Origin: Nicotiana tabacum
Lineage: Eukaryota; Streptophyta; Magnoliopsida; Solanales; Solanaceae
Direction: 5' to 3'
Length of the DNA: 64,000 bases
Assembly (NCBI RefSeq): GCF_000715075.1
Contig: NC_134101.1
Coordinates: forward strand, 137,096,237 to 137,160,236
In this document: in pieces, positions 1 to 9,988 of the stretch
Numbering within the stretch: the stretch's first letter is position 1
Layout of the letters: the number at the start of each line of letters is the position of its first letter
Notes under the pieces: generated by a model
Told to the model about the DNA's origin: nothing
The model's database searches: none
Seen by the model: the letters and a program-made list of their open reading frames with translations, nothing else
Translations under genes and position numbers: made by a program

Positions 1-935
1 TTAATTTGGGACTACGGGACAGCATCCCGGGAGATCCCCTGTACGTATTTATGATCTGGACTGAGGTGCGGGATACCAAGAGATCCCTGACACATATATT
101 GAGGATACCAAGAGATCCTCGGGATACCAACAGATTCCTAACATATATTGAGAATACCGAGAGATCCTCGGGATACCAAGAGATCCCTAGCATATTTGAG
201 GATACCATGAGATCCTCGGGATACCAAGAGATCACTGGCATATATTGAGGGTACTAAGAGATCTTCGGGATACTGAGAGATCCCCGATTACTTTCCTTGT
301 GGTTGTCTTCATCTCCATTTCCGTTATTGTACTCTTATTATCCTGTATGGATTCTTACTGTAGATTCTTAATTGTACTGCTTATCTTATTCTGTCATCTT
401 TATACTTATTTAATCTCAGTAGGACCCTGACCTTCCCCGTCACTACCCAACCGAGGTTAGGCTTGACACTTACTGAGTACCGCTGTGGCGTACTCATGCC
501 CTTTCTGCGCATGTTTTCCTGTGTAAATCCAGGTACCTCTACTCAGGCTTACCATTCTTGAGGCGAGGCGATTCTACGGGACTTTGAGGTATATCTGCCA
601 TGTCCGCAGACCGAGGAATCTCTTTCTATTCCTACATTTTTGTATTTAGCTCTTCTGTACTTCTATTTTGTTAGACATTTCGGAGATTAGAGCTATGTAG
701 TGTTTTTTTCAGCTTGTGGATCCGTGGGTTTTCGAGTTTTAGGATAGTGTATCAGATTTTGAGAAGTTATGTATATATGCCGAGCGGCATTTAAATATTG
801 TTTCTTTCAGTTCTTTTCAGCTTTGGATTATTTATTCCGCAAGTTAGTTCATTTTCCGCATTTGTTAGGCTTACCTAGTCGTAGAGACTAGGTGCCGTCA
901 CAACAGTTCACGGAGGGCGAACTGGGGTCGTGACA
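1..935 (+). repeat. 5' LTR of chromovirus copy 1 (3' part only)
   Basis: This is the right-hand 935 bp of the LTR, matching 7770-8704. It ends in CA at 934-935, three bases before the primer site. It contains the 49-bp hairpin array at about 60-290. Shared landmarks with the other LTRs are the motif around 430-520 (the cactacccaaccgaggtta box) and the terminal cggagggcgaact box. Confidence 0.9.
66..290 (+). repeat. 49-bp tandem array in LTR, made of paired short hairpins
   Basis: About four imperfect copies of a 49-bp unit. Each unit holds two hairpins with the shared loop ACCAAGAG: one with arms GAGGAT/ATCCTC (perfect at 101-120) and one with arms GGGAT/ATCCC (70-87). The same array, with four to five copies, lies at 7835-8060 in the 3' LTR. 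Confidence 0.8.
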
Positions 936-938
936 AGT

Positions 939-950
939 TGGTATTAGAGC
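939..950 (+). other. Primer binding site (initiator Met tRNA type) of copy 1
   Basis: TGGTATTAGAGC follows the LTR end after a 3-nt spacer. It differs by one C-to-T change from the consensus TGGTATCAGAGC that is intact in copy 2 (49877-49888). This is the known plant iMet-tRNA primer complement for minus-strand DNA synthesis. Confidence 0.85.
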
Positions 951-1136
951 TCTAGGTTCATATAAGTCATGGATCACAAGTCGGTTTATTAGAGTCTCGC
1001 TGATCGGTACGGAGACATCTGTACTCATCTACGAGAGGCTATGTAACTATTCGGAAAATTCCACTTCATTTGATTTCCTTGTCGTGCAATATTTTGACAT
1101 CACAATTCTAAACATCTTTCTTTTATTCTCTCACAG

Positions 1137-2470
1137 ATGGTGAGGACACGTGCTACTCGATATGATCAGGCACCCACGCCCCTACTGCAGCCGTTAGAGG
1201 CCGGGGTAGAGGCCGAGGACGTGCACGTGGTGCAGCTAGAGCACCTGCGCGAGCTATCGCCGAGGTTCCGCCAGCAGATCCAGCCGGAGTCCAGGCACCT
1301 GACACGCCTACTACTACTACTACTCCAGCTCTTTAGGAGACTTTGGTACAATTCATGAGCATGTACACCACCTTGGCTCAGGCAGGGTTGCTTCCCCTTG
1401 CTACAGCTACATCTCAGGCCGGGGGAGGATCACAGACTCCCGCTGCTTGCACCCCTGAGCAGTGAGTGCATGTTGAGCAGGTCCCTAAGATTATTCCTAT
1501 GCTGCATGCAGTGCCAATTCAGCCTGAGGACAGGGCAGCGGCTTCCGAGGATGAGCAGTTGAGGCTTGAGAGGTTCAAGAAGTACAAGCCCCCTGTATTC
1601 AGTGGTCTAGCATCGGACGATGCTCTAGGATTTCTTGATAAGTGTTACCGCATTCTCCGTACCATGGGTATCTCAGGATCGAGCAAGGTTTTTTTCACTA
1701 CCTTCCAGCTTCAAGGATCCGCCTATGAGTGGTGGCGCACCTATGAGTTAGACAACCCAGATGAGGCTGCTTCAATGACTTGGGCTCAATTTTCAGATCT
1801 GTTCCTGAGGGAGTATGTTCCTCAGAGCCTTAGGGACACATGGCGCACAGAGTTTGAGCATTTGCGCCAGAGTGTTATGACTGTTTTAGAGTATGTTGTC
1901 CGTTACACCAGTTTGTCTAAGCATGCACCAACCTTGGTTTCTACTGTCCGTGAGAGGGTTCACTGGTTTATTGAGGCCTTATTCCCAGCATCAAATCTAG
2001 CATGGCTCGTGAGTTGGAGATGGATATTCTTATCAGCAGGTGGTGAGCATTGCCAGGAGGATTGAGGGTATGCATGCTAGGGAGAAAGAAGAGAGGGAGG
2101 CCAAGAGGTCTCGAGAGTCGGGCCATTATTCTGGTGCCCGTACCCCAGTTGCAGGTCATCATGGTAGGGGTTATATAAGTCTCCCTGTTCATTCAGCTCT
2201 TCCAGCAGCCAGTGGTAATCCAGCTCCTGCTAAACCTTAGGAGCCTTATTATGCACCTTCGGTTTCTAGCGTGCCTCCTACGCAGGGTGCTTTCAGAGGT
2301 CAGTCCAGCAGACCTGGCCTTAGGCAGTCGCAACCACCACGTCATCCTAGAGCTCGTTTTGAGTGTGGTGACACATGCCACATAGTGAGGGATTACCCTA
2401 GACTTGGGAGAAGTGCACCTTCACAGACTTCTCAGCCCTAGCGTGCCCCGCAGAGTTCAGTCTATGATTA
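1137..2470 (+). pseudogene. gag: gag relic (capsid and zinc knuckle), chromovirus copy 1
   Basis: The ATG at 1137 gives MVRTRATR, matching the start in copy 2 (50075). The N-terminal part (1137-1358) is lost to a frameshift. The capsid-like retrotransposon gag domain lies at 1466-2065, with the landmarks YKPPVFSG, FQLQGSAYEWW and LFLREYVPQSLRDTW. Small deletions near 1976 and 2027 shift frame relative to copy 2, and 2040-2240 continues it. The zinc knuckle of the CX2CX4HX4C type (about 2352-2395) has lost its first and last cysteines (Arg and Tyr). In-frame stops sit at 1463 (TGA), 2238 (TAG) and 2439 (TAG). Gag would assemble the particle and bind RNA; this copy cannot make it. Assignment is certain from the domain and from copy 2. 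Confidence 0.88.
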
Positions 2471-2499
2471 CAGCTCCAGTTATACCCCACCTGCTCAGC

Positions 2500-2991
2500 T
2501 AGCTAGAGGTGGAGGTCGGGGAGGCCAAGACAAATACTATGCCCTTCCTGCCCGTACCGAGGCTGTTGCCTCCTATCATCACAGGTATTATATTGGTTTG
2601 CCACAGAGATGCATCAGTTCTATTCGATCCAGGCTCTACTTACTCTTATGTGTCTTCTTATTTTGCTCCGCATTTGGGTGTATCTCGGGATTCTTTGAGT
2701 TTGCCTGTTTATGTTTCTACTCCTGTGGGAGATTCTCTTATTGTGGACCGCGTATATCGGTCGTGTTTGGTTGCTCTTAGTGGTTTTGAGACCAGAGCTG
2801 ATCTATTGTTACTCAGCATGGTTGATTTTGATATTATCTTGGGCATAGACTGGTTGTCGCCCCATTATGCTATTCTTGATCGTCATGCCAAAATTGTAAC
2901 GCTGGCTATGCTAGGTGTACGTCGTCTTGAGTGGAGGGATACTTTAGATCACACTCCCAATAGAGTTATTTCTTTTCTTAAAGCTTAGTGT
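2500..2991 (+). pseudogene. Aspartic protease relic, chromovirus copy 1
   Basis: The open stretch 2509-2988 contains LFDPGSTYSYVSSYFA, the retropepsin-type active-site loop as found in plant chromoviruses (Asp followed by P-G-S/T). It also has IILGIDWLSPHYAILD, the second conserved hydrophobic and GxDWL block. It ends with a TAG at 2989 where copy 2 has CAG, so the stop is secondary and the frame continues straight into reverse transcriptase. The protease would process the Gag-Pol polyprotein. Confidence 0.85.
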
Positions 2992-4410
2992 ATGGTTGAG
3001 AAGGGGTGTGACACGTATTTAGCTTATGTGAGAGATGTCAGTATTGATACCCCTTCAGTTGATTCTGTCACGGTAGTATGGGATTTTCCCCATGTGTTTC
3101 CAACTGATCTTCTAGGCATGCCGCCTGATAGAGATATTAATTTTGGCATTGATCTGTTGTCGGACACTCAGCTCATTTCTATTCCTCCGTATCGTATGGC
3201 TCCTCCTGAGTTGAAAGAGTTGAAGGATCAGTTACAAAAATTGCTTGATAAGGGTTTTATTCGACCCACTGTATCACCTTGGGGTGCTCCTGTCTTGTTT
3301 GTGAAGAAAAATGATGGTTCTATGCGTATGTGTATTGATTATCGCCAGTTGAACAAGGTTACAGTGAAGAACCATTATCCTTTGCCTCGTATTGATGATC
3401 TGTTTGACCAGCTTCAAGGCATACGAATGTTTTCTAAGATTGATTTGCGCTCAGGTTACGATTAGTTGAACATTCGGGAGCCAGATATCCCGAAGACTGC
3501 TTTCAGGACTCAGTATGGTCATTACGAATTCCTTGTTATGTCATTTGGGATGACCAATGCCCCAACAGCCTTTATGCATTTGATGCACAGTGTGTTCCGG
3601 CCGTATCTTGACTCATTTGTCATTGTCTTTATTGATGATATTCTGGTGTATTCCCGGAGTCGAGAAGATCATGAGCAGCACCTGAGGACTATACTTCAGA
3701 CTCTGAGAGAGAAGAAGTTATATGCTAAGTTCTCGAAATGTGAGTTTTGGTTGGATTCAGTGGCATTCTTAGGCCACGTGGTATCGAGTGAGGGTATTCA
3801 AGTGGATCCGAAGAAGATAGAGGCTGTGCAGAGTTGGCCCAGACCATCCCCAACTACAGAGATCCGTAGTTTCCTTGGTTTGGCTGGTTACTACCATCAT
3901 TTTGTGGATGGGTTTTCATCGATTGCAGCCCCCATGACTAGGTTGACCCAGAAGGGTGCTCTGTTTTAGTGGACGGAGGAGTGTGAGGCGAGCTTTCAGA
4001 AGCTCAAGACAGCTTTGACCACAACCTCAATTTTGATACTGCCTACAGGTTCAGGGTCTTATACGATCTATTGTGACTCCTCTAGGGTTGTCCTCGGAGT
4101 GGTGTTGATGCAGGACGATAGGGTGATTGCCTACGCATTCAGACAATTGAAGATACATAACAAGAACTACCCTATTCACGACCTTGAGTTAGCTGCCATT
4201 GTTCACGCCCTGAAGATTTGGCGCCATTACTTAGTGTTCCCTGTGAGTTTTATACTGACCATCAGAGCTTGCAACATTTGTTAAAGCAAAAGGATCTAAA
4301 TTTGCGCCAGAGGAGGTGGTTGGAGTTGCTGAAGAATTATGACATCACTATTTTGTATCACCCGGGCAAGGCCAATATAGTGGCTGATGCCTTGAGTCGC
4401 CGGGTGGAGA
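2992..4410 (+). pseudogene. Reverse transcriptase and RNase H relic, chromovirus copy 1
   Basis: Blocks appear in order. The linker to RT has [21 protein letters not shown]. Fingers and palm have [24 protein letters not shown] and [10 protein letters not shown]. The catalytic block is [11 protein letters not shown] at about 3630-3660, with the two aspartates kept. The thumb has [20 protein letters not shown] and [16 protein letters not shown]. RNase H follows (4015-4400) with [34 protein letters not shown] and [18 protein letters not shown] stops at 3463 and 3967 replace glutamine codons of copy 2, and a frameshift near 4220-4240 splits RNase H. It would copy element RNA into cDNA; it is inactive here. 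Confidence 0.9.
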
Positions 4411-5800
4411 GTTTAGGGAGTTTGGCATATTTACCAGCATCAGAGAGGCCTATGGAGATGGATGTTCAAGCCTTAGCCAGCCAATTTGTGAGATTGGATC
4501 TTTCGGAGCCCAATCGGGTTCTAGCTTGTGTGGTTTCTCGGTCTTCCTTATTTGATTGTATTAGGGAGCGACAGTATGATGACCCTCATTTGCTTGTCCT
4601 CAAGGACAAGGTTCAGCATGGTGATGCCAGAGATATGATCATTGGGGACAATGGGGTATTGAGGATGCAGGGTCGGATTTGTGTACCCAATGTTGATGGG
4701 CTGCGAGAGTTGATTCTAGAGAAGGTCCATAGTTCGCGGTATTCCATCCATCCGGGTGCCGCGAAGATGTATCAGGATTTGAGACAGCACTATTGGTGGA
4801 GGCGGATGAAGAAATATATAGTTGGATTCGTAGCTCGGTGTCTCAACTGTTAGCAGGTGAAGTATGAGCACAAGAGACCGGGTGGGTTGCTTCAACAGAT
4901 AGAGATTCCAGAGTGGAAGTGGGAACGGATCACCAAGGACTTTGTAGTTGGGCTCCCACGGACGTTGAGGAAGTTTGATGCTATTTGGGTGATTGTGGAT
5001 CGGTTGACCAAGTCCGCTCACTTTATTCTTGTGTGAACTACTTATTCCTCAGAGCAGCTGGCGGAGATCTATATTCGGGAGATTGTTCGCCTGCATGGTA
5101 TTCCGGTTTCCATCATTTCAGATAGAGGTACCTAGTTCACATCACGGTTCTGGAGATCCGTTCAGCATGAGTCAGGTACTCGGGTAGAGTTGAGTACAAC
5201 ATTTCACCCTCAGATGGACAGACAGTCCGAGCGCACTATTCAGATTCTTGAGGATATGCTTCGTGCGTGTGTGATTGAGTTTGGAGGGTCTTGGGATCGG
5301 TTCTTGCCATTGGCGGAGTTTGCTTACAATAATAGCTATCAATCCAGTATTCAGATGGCACCGTATGAGGCTTTATATGGGAGACGGTGTAGATCCCCGG
5401 TGGGTTGGTTTGAGCCGGGCGAGGCCAAATTGTTGGGCACAGACCTAGTTCAAGATGCTTTGGAGAAGGTTAAGGTGATTCAGGATAGACTCCGCAGAGC
5501 CTAGTCCAGACAGAAGAGTTACGCGGTCCGAAAGGTTCGTGATGTTTCCTATATGGTTGGAGAGCGGGTTCTGCTTCGGGTTTTGCCTATGAAGGGCGTT
5601 ATGAGATTCGGGAAGAAAGGGAAGTTGTCGAGGTTTATTGACCCTTTTGAGATATTGAGGCGTATTGGGGAGGTTACTTATGAGCTTGCCTTACCTCCCA
5701 GCTTGGCATGAGTTCATTCGGTATTTTATGTTTCGATGCTCCGGAGGTATCACGACGATCCGTCGCACGTGTTGGATTTCAGTTCAGTCCAGTTAGACAA
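4410..5800 (+). pseudogene. Integrase relic, chromovirus copy 1
   Basis: The HHCC zinc-binding domain is at about 4720-4850 ([19 protein letters not shown], then ARCLNC). The catalytic core follows, with TKDFVVGLPRTL (first Asp), DAIWVIVDRLTKSAHF, a GTxFTSRFWR-like block (second Asp region, interrupted by TAG at 5131) and the ERTIQILEDMLRACV block (Glu). The C-terminal part has YEALYGRRCRSPVGW and the GPFEIL-like block. Stops sit at 4851, 5036, 5131, 5502 and 5708. Integrase would insert cDNA into chromatin. Confidence 0.88.
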
Positions 5801-5804
5801 GGAT

Positions 5805-5990
5805 CTATCTTATATTGAGGAGCCAGTGGCAATATTGGACAGACAGGTTAGAAAGCTGATGTCAAAGAACATTGCATCAGTGAAGGTCTAGTGGCGGGGT
5901 CAGCCGGTCAAGGAGGCGACCGGGGAGACCGAGCAGGATATGCGCAACCGTTACCCTCATCTTTTTACTACTTCAGGTATGTCTCTATGC
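5805..5990 (+). pseudogene. Chromodomain relic at the end of pol, copy 1
   Basis: The DNA reads as a chromodomain parallel to copy 2: a DRQVRKL-type start, a VKVxWRGQP strand, then the EATxETEQDM and RYPHLF end. A TAG at 5888 breaks it. In chromoviruses this domain is known to steer integration toward histone-marked chromatin. Position and copy 2 (54750-54940) make the call safe. Confidence 0.82.
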
Positions 5991-6017
5991 TCGTTCGAGG
6001 ACGAACGAATGTTTAAG

Positions 6018-6027
6018 TGTAGGAGGA
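6018..6027 (+). other. Polypurine tract of copy 1
   Basis: The purine run TGTAGGAGGA abuts the TGTGACGACC start of the 3' LTR. It is the plus-strand primer site. The same tract is at 54979-54988 in copy 2. Confidence 0.75.
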
Positions 6028-6592
6028 TGTGACGACCCAACCGGTCGTCTTAAGAATTAATACCCTGATCCCCTATTAACTGCTTTCCCCGAGTCTATTT
6101 CCGCTATTTTGATTGCCTGGATATTCGGTTTTAAGTTTCGGAAAGTTTTGGGACACTTAGTCCCTAAATGAGAGCTTAAGTGTTGGAAAGTTGACCGTAG
6201 TCGGAATAGTGTGAAGACGGCCTCTGAATGGAAATCCAATGGTTCTGTTAGCTCCGTTGGGTGATTTCGGGATTAGGAGCGTGTTCGAATTGTGTTTCGG
6301 AGGTCTGTAGCTAATTTAGGCTTGAAATGCCGAAAGTTGAATTTTGAATGCCGAAAGTTGAATTTTTAGAGTTTTTGGAATTTTTAAGCTTGAATTCGAT
6401 GAAAAGTTGGTGTTTTGATGTTGTTTGGAGTGTTCTGAAGGTTGGAACAAATTTGAATGATGTTTTAGGATTGGTTGGCAGGTTTGATTGAGGTCCCGGG
6501 GGCATCGGGTGTATTTCGGATGATCAACGGGCTATTTTTGGACTTGGAAAGGCATCAGATTTTGTTGGTATGTGTTGAAGACATTCCTTCAT

Positions 6593-6934
6593 CGCGATCG
6601 CATGAAGAGTGTCGCGATCGCGAAGGCTAAGGCGAGGTTGAGGGAATTTTTCTCTTCGTGTTTGCGTGAGGAGGAATGCGAACACGTAGCTTTGAGGCAG
6701 TGTCGAATCGCGAACGCGAGGTAGGCCGCGTTTGCATAGAAGAAATAAGGCGGCAGAGGTTGTTAATTGTTCCTCTACACAGTCGCGTAGAGTCAACCGT
6801 GATCACATAGGTTCAGAGAGTTAGAGCATCGCATTCGCGGACGGGGTTCCGCGTTCGCATAGAGTAATCTGAGGCGCATACTATTTTATTCTTCGCGATC
6901 GCGATTAAGGGAAAGCCTGGGCAGAATTTAAAAC
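6593..6934 (+). promoter_or_regulatory. Palindrome cluster plus TATA-like box in LTR of copy 1
   Basis: The 12-bp perfect palindrome TCGCGATCGCGA occurs at 6612-6623 and 6893-6904, and the shorter GCGATCGC at 6594-6601. Related CGCGAACGCGA-type motifs lie between. The last one ends 23 nt before TTTAAAA (6928-6934), a likely TATA box. The arrangement is mirrored in the LTRs at 10882 and 47201 with different palindromes. Confidence 0.5.
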
Positions 6935-7834
6935 CCAAAATCGAGGTTTAGACCATAATTCATATTTTGGACTTGGGAGCTCAAGAGATTGCAATTTTTG
7001 GAGAGATTTTCACCTGGGCAATTTGGGTACGTGATTCCTACTCAGTTTAGATTAATTTCCATGAATCTACACTTAAATCCATCCTATAATTTTGAAATTT
7101 TGGTGGAAATTGGGAGAAAAGTTCTTAGACCAAGAAATTGAGTTTTGACTGGGGATTTGACATCATATTTGGATAATTTTGGTATGGTTAGACTCGTGAC
7201 AGTGTGAGGATTCTAAAACTATAAAAATTTCCCAATTCCGAGACGTGGGCCTGAGGGGCATTTTGGTCATTTTACATAATTTTGCGTATTAGCTTAGAAT
7301 TTAATTGTAGAATCAGTTACTTGAAGTGTTATTTACATTATGCAATTGAATTGAATAGATTTGAGCCATTGGAGTCGAGTACTCGTGGCAAAGACGTGGT
7401 GTTGGGTTGATTTTGAGCTGCTTCGAGGAAAATGGCTTGTCTAACCTTGTGTAGGGGACCTTCCCCTTAGGATATGATATATTTGGTAATTGAAATGCCT
7501 TGTACGTGAGGTGACGAGTGCGTACTTGAACTAATTGTTGAAAATCCGGTTTTACTTTAAGTATTTCAATTGAGTTCCTTTTTCCTGCTTTATCCTACTT
7601 GCGAATTTAGCTTGTTGTAGTTTAGAATAGCATGTTTAGTTGACTTAATTGCCTATTTGGTTAAACTGCTTAAATTGCATTACGTGAAGCATGTTAGATT
7701 AGAATTAACTGCTTACTTGGTATGAAATTTGCATTTAATTGAGTATTCTTGTGTTGCTTCTATGTGTTTTTAATTTGGGATTACGGGACGGCATCCCGGG
7801 AGATCCCCTGTACGTATTTATGATTTGGACTGAG

Positions 7835-8060
7835 GTGCGAGATACCAAGAGATCCCTGACACGTATATTGAGGATACCAAGAGATCCTCAGGATACCAAG
7901 AGATCCCTGGCATATATTGAGGATACCAAGAGATTCTCGAGATACCAAGAGATCCCTAGCATATATTGAGGATACCGAGAGATTCTCGGGATACCAAGAG
8001 ATCCCTGACATATATTGAGGGTACTAAGAAATCCTCGGGATACTGAGAGATCCCCGATTA
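7835..8060 (+). repeat. 49-bp hairpin array in 3' LTR of copy 1
   Basis: Four to five copies of the unit at 66-290, again alternating GAGGAT...ATCCTC and GGGAT...ATCCC hairpins around the loop ACCAAGAG. Open frames crossing it on both strands are repeat by-products. Confidence 0.8.
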
Positions 8061-8729
8061 CTTTCCATGTGGTTGTCTTCATCTCTATTTTCGTTATTGT
8101 ACTCTATTATTCTGTGTAGATTCATACTGTAGATTCTCAATTATACTGCTTATCTTATCCTGTTATCTTTATATTTATTTAATTTCAGTAGGGCCCTGAC
8201 CTTCCTCGTCACTACCCAACCGAGGTTAGGCTTGGCACTTACTGAGTACCGTTGTGGTGTACTCATGTCCTTTCTGAGCATGTTTTTCATGTGCAGATCC
8301 AGGTACCTCTACTCAGGCTTAAAATTCTTGATACCAGGAGATTCTACGGGACTTCGAGGTATATCTACCGTGTCCGCAGACCGAAGAGTCTCTTTCTATT
8401 CCTGCATTTTAGTATTTAGCCCTTCTGTACTTCTATTTTGTTAGACATTCCGGAGATTAGAGTTATGTAGTGTTTTTCTTAGCTTGTGGATCCGTGGGTT
8501 TCCGGGTTTTGGGATAGTGTATCAGATTTCGAGAAGTTATGTATATATGTCGAGCGACATTTAAATATTGTTTCTTTCAGTTGTTTTTAACTTTGGATTA
8601 TTTATTCCGCAAGTTAGTTCATTTTTCGCATTTGTTAGACTTACCTAATCGTAGAGACTAGGTGCCGTCACGACAGTTCACGGAGGGCGAACTAAAGTCG
8701 TGACGGAGGCTCACCATAGGATTTGTGTT

Positions 8730-8976
8730 TCCATAAATAGCTTCAGAATATATTACTCCATATCTTTGCTTCCCCTTCCATTCATCTCTAATATTCTTTT
8801 ATTAAAGAAGAGAAAGAAGCTTAGCATGTAAGATGTTCGTTGAAGCGTGTGTTCTGAAGTGAGGAAAGAATTGAATCAAGTTAAAAAAGCAAAAAATTTG
8901 GGTGGTGCTTATTTCTTAATTTTTATAGTTGAGACTATGTCTGAGACTCCAAGATCCTTTATATATCTTCAAGAAG
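8730..8976 (+). pseudogene. Candidate first exon of an unrecognised gene, duplicate copy 1
   Basis: An ATAAATA box at about 8735 is followed by a leader of about 180 nt with small upstream ATGs. An ATG at 8937 then opens MSETPRSFIYLQE before a good donor, AAG/GTAAATA, at 8976/8977. The duplicate at 30590-30831 keeps the same layout with a better TATA box (TATAAATA). Downstream, near 9155-9215, a weak open stretch resembles the possible second exon of the other copy but has a stop where that copy reads through. The family is not recognised. It may be a non-coding transcript or chance. Solo LTR B lies downstream, in what would be an intron. Confidence 0.3.
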
Positions 8977-9828
8977 GTAAATAATTTTAATTTATTACCT
9001 CTTTCCTACATCATTAGGACGTGAATTATCCAAAATCTCAAGTAAATTCCATATCTTTTTATAATCTGGTTAAGAATTAGACTGATTTTACTTTGTCCTT
9101 TTTTTTTGGCAAAGATACAGATAATGAAATGCTTAATATGAGGAGAATATAATTTTCAAAGGAATTGCTACTATGCTAGTCAAGTAGGGAATGTACAAAG
9201 AATCTGGTATATCGTACCAACATGTGTATGGTGGGTAATTTGCATTGATATAATCGGAAGTATGTATCATTACTTAAGTTTTTTTCCCAGCTATCATTAC
9301 TTACATTTAAGTGTATTATTTTGCATAGGATGGTAGAATTAATTAGTGCTTTATGTAATAGTTAGTAGCAGTTTTACTCCAGTCAGTTTGTTGTATATGT
9401 CAACACAGTGGTTTATTTTTAGAGTAATAAGGTAAATTTACTATGTTAATGTGTTGATTTTTTTTTCAATCGAAGCTCTGTTTCAATTTTGCAAATCTAC
9501 TGTCTTCCTCAGTTTTTCAAACAAGCAAATTCCATGCCCTTTGATTGTTTGAAGTAAGGCTTTGTAATTTATGGTGATAAATAAAGAAATAGTTCAACTC
9601 TTTCCATCCTCTAAGGTTGACATCACATTGAATTTGAGATTTCAAATGATTGGAACTTACTTACATTAACATTAGAAGATATATTTGTGTTTTGAACTCT
9701 ACTTTGTACAAATATAATTAAAGTAATGGTACATAAATACCTTTTGTATATACACCTCTAATGCAATGATAATTAAGACACTACCCTTTACTTTAGGTAG
9801 ATTTGTATACCAAATAAATCATGTTGGG

Positions 9829-9857
9829 CCGTGCATCGCACGGACATGCCTTACTAG
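9829..9857 (+). mobile_element. Helitron 3' terminus
   Basis: The hairpin CCGTGCATCGCACGG (6-bp stem, 3-nt loop) is followed after 10 nt by CTAG and a T. That is the canonical Helitron end (hairpin, short spacer, CTRR, insertion before T). The 5' TC end was not found, so the length of the element is unknown; no Rep/helicase sequence is seen. Confidence 0.6.
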
Positions 9858-9988
9858 TATCCTTACAAACCAAAAAGGAAGAGAGAACCAACACGAACCC
9901 GTTGCTCTTATAACCTTGGAATCTCAATTCGATAATATTCACAAAGGTATAGGATTCTATTCGTACTGAAGGTCTATCAAAGTTTAAG

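Larger units (their letters stand above)
1..8705 (+). mobile_element. Chromovirus (Tekay-like Ty3/gypsy LTR retrotransposon), copy 1, left LTR truncated by window edge
   Basis: The window opens inside the 5' LTR: position 1 matches position 7770 of the 3' LTR. The element runs through a primer binding site, broken gag and pol, a polypurine tract and a complete 2.68 kb 3' LTR. The order protease, reverse transcriptase, RNase H, integrase, chromodomain places it in the chromoviruses, and the C-terminal chromodomain with an initiator-Met primer site fits the Tekay/Del clade. The internal region is about 5.1 kb (936-6027), the same as copy 2 at 47201. At least ten in-frame stops and several frameshifts make it non-autonomous. 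Sequence right of the 3' LTR (from 8706) is the end of a SINE seen whole at 30472, so the element landed in a SINE copy. The left target duplication lies outside the window. Confidence 0.93.
6028..8705 (+). repeat. 3' LTR of chromovirus copy 1 (complete, about 2.68 kb)
   Basis: Starts TGTGACGACC and ends TCGTGAC(G) at 8704-8705; the final A of the usual CA seems changed to G. Landmarks in order: CpG-rich palindrome block 6590-6904, TATA-like box 6928, conserved leader region 7240-7560, hairpin array 7775-8060, and the terminal box 8660-8704. No gene is seen in it. Confidence 0.92.
8708..9988 (+). repeat. Duplicated 1.3 kb segment, copy 1
   Basis: It matches 30566-31878 at roughly 95% by eye with a few indels, the largest about 30 bp (near 9330 against 31180). 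Both copies begin with the last bases of a SINE and end at the string gtctatcaaagtttaaga. It carries a promoter-like start, a candidate exon and a Helitron 3' end. The match runs past both sides of the Helitron end, so this is a segmental or tandem duplication and not just two Helitron insertions. Confidence 0.88.

Noticed and set aside
8820..8940. Leader of the duplicated segment considered as a microRNA precursor
   Set aside because: No long fold-back and no match to a plant miRNA that I recognise.
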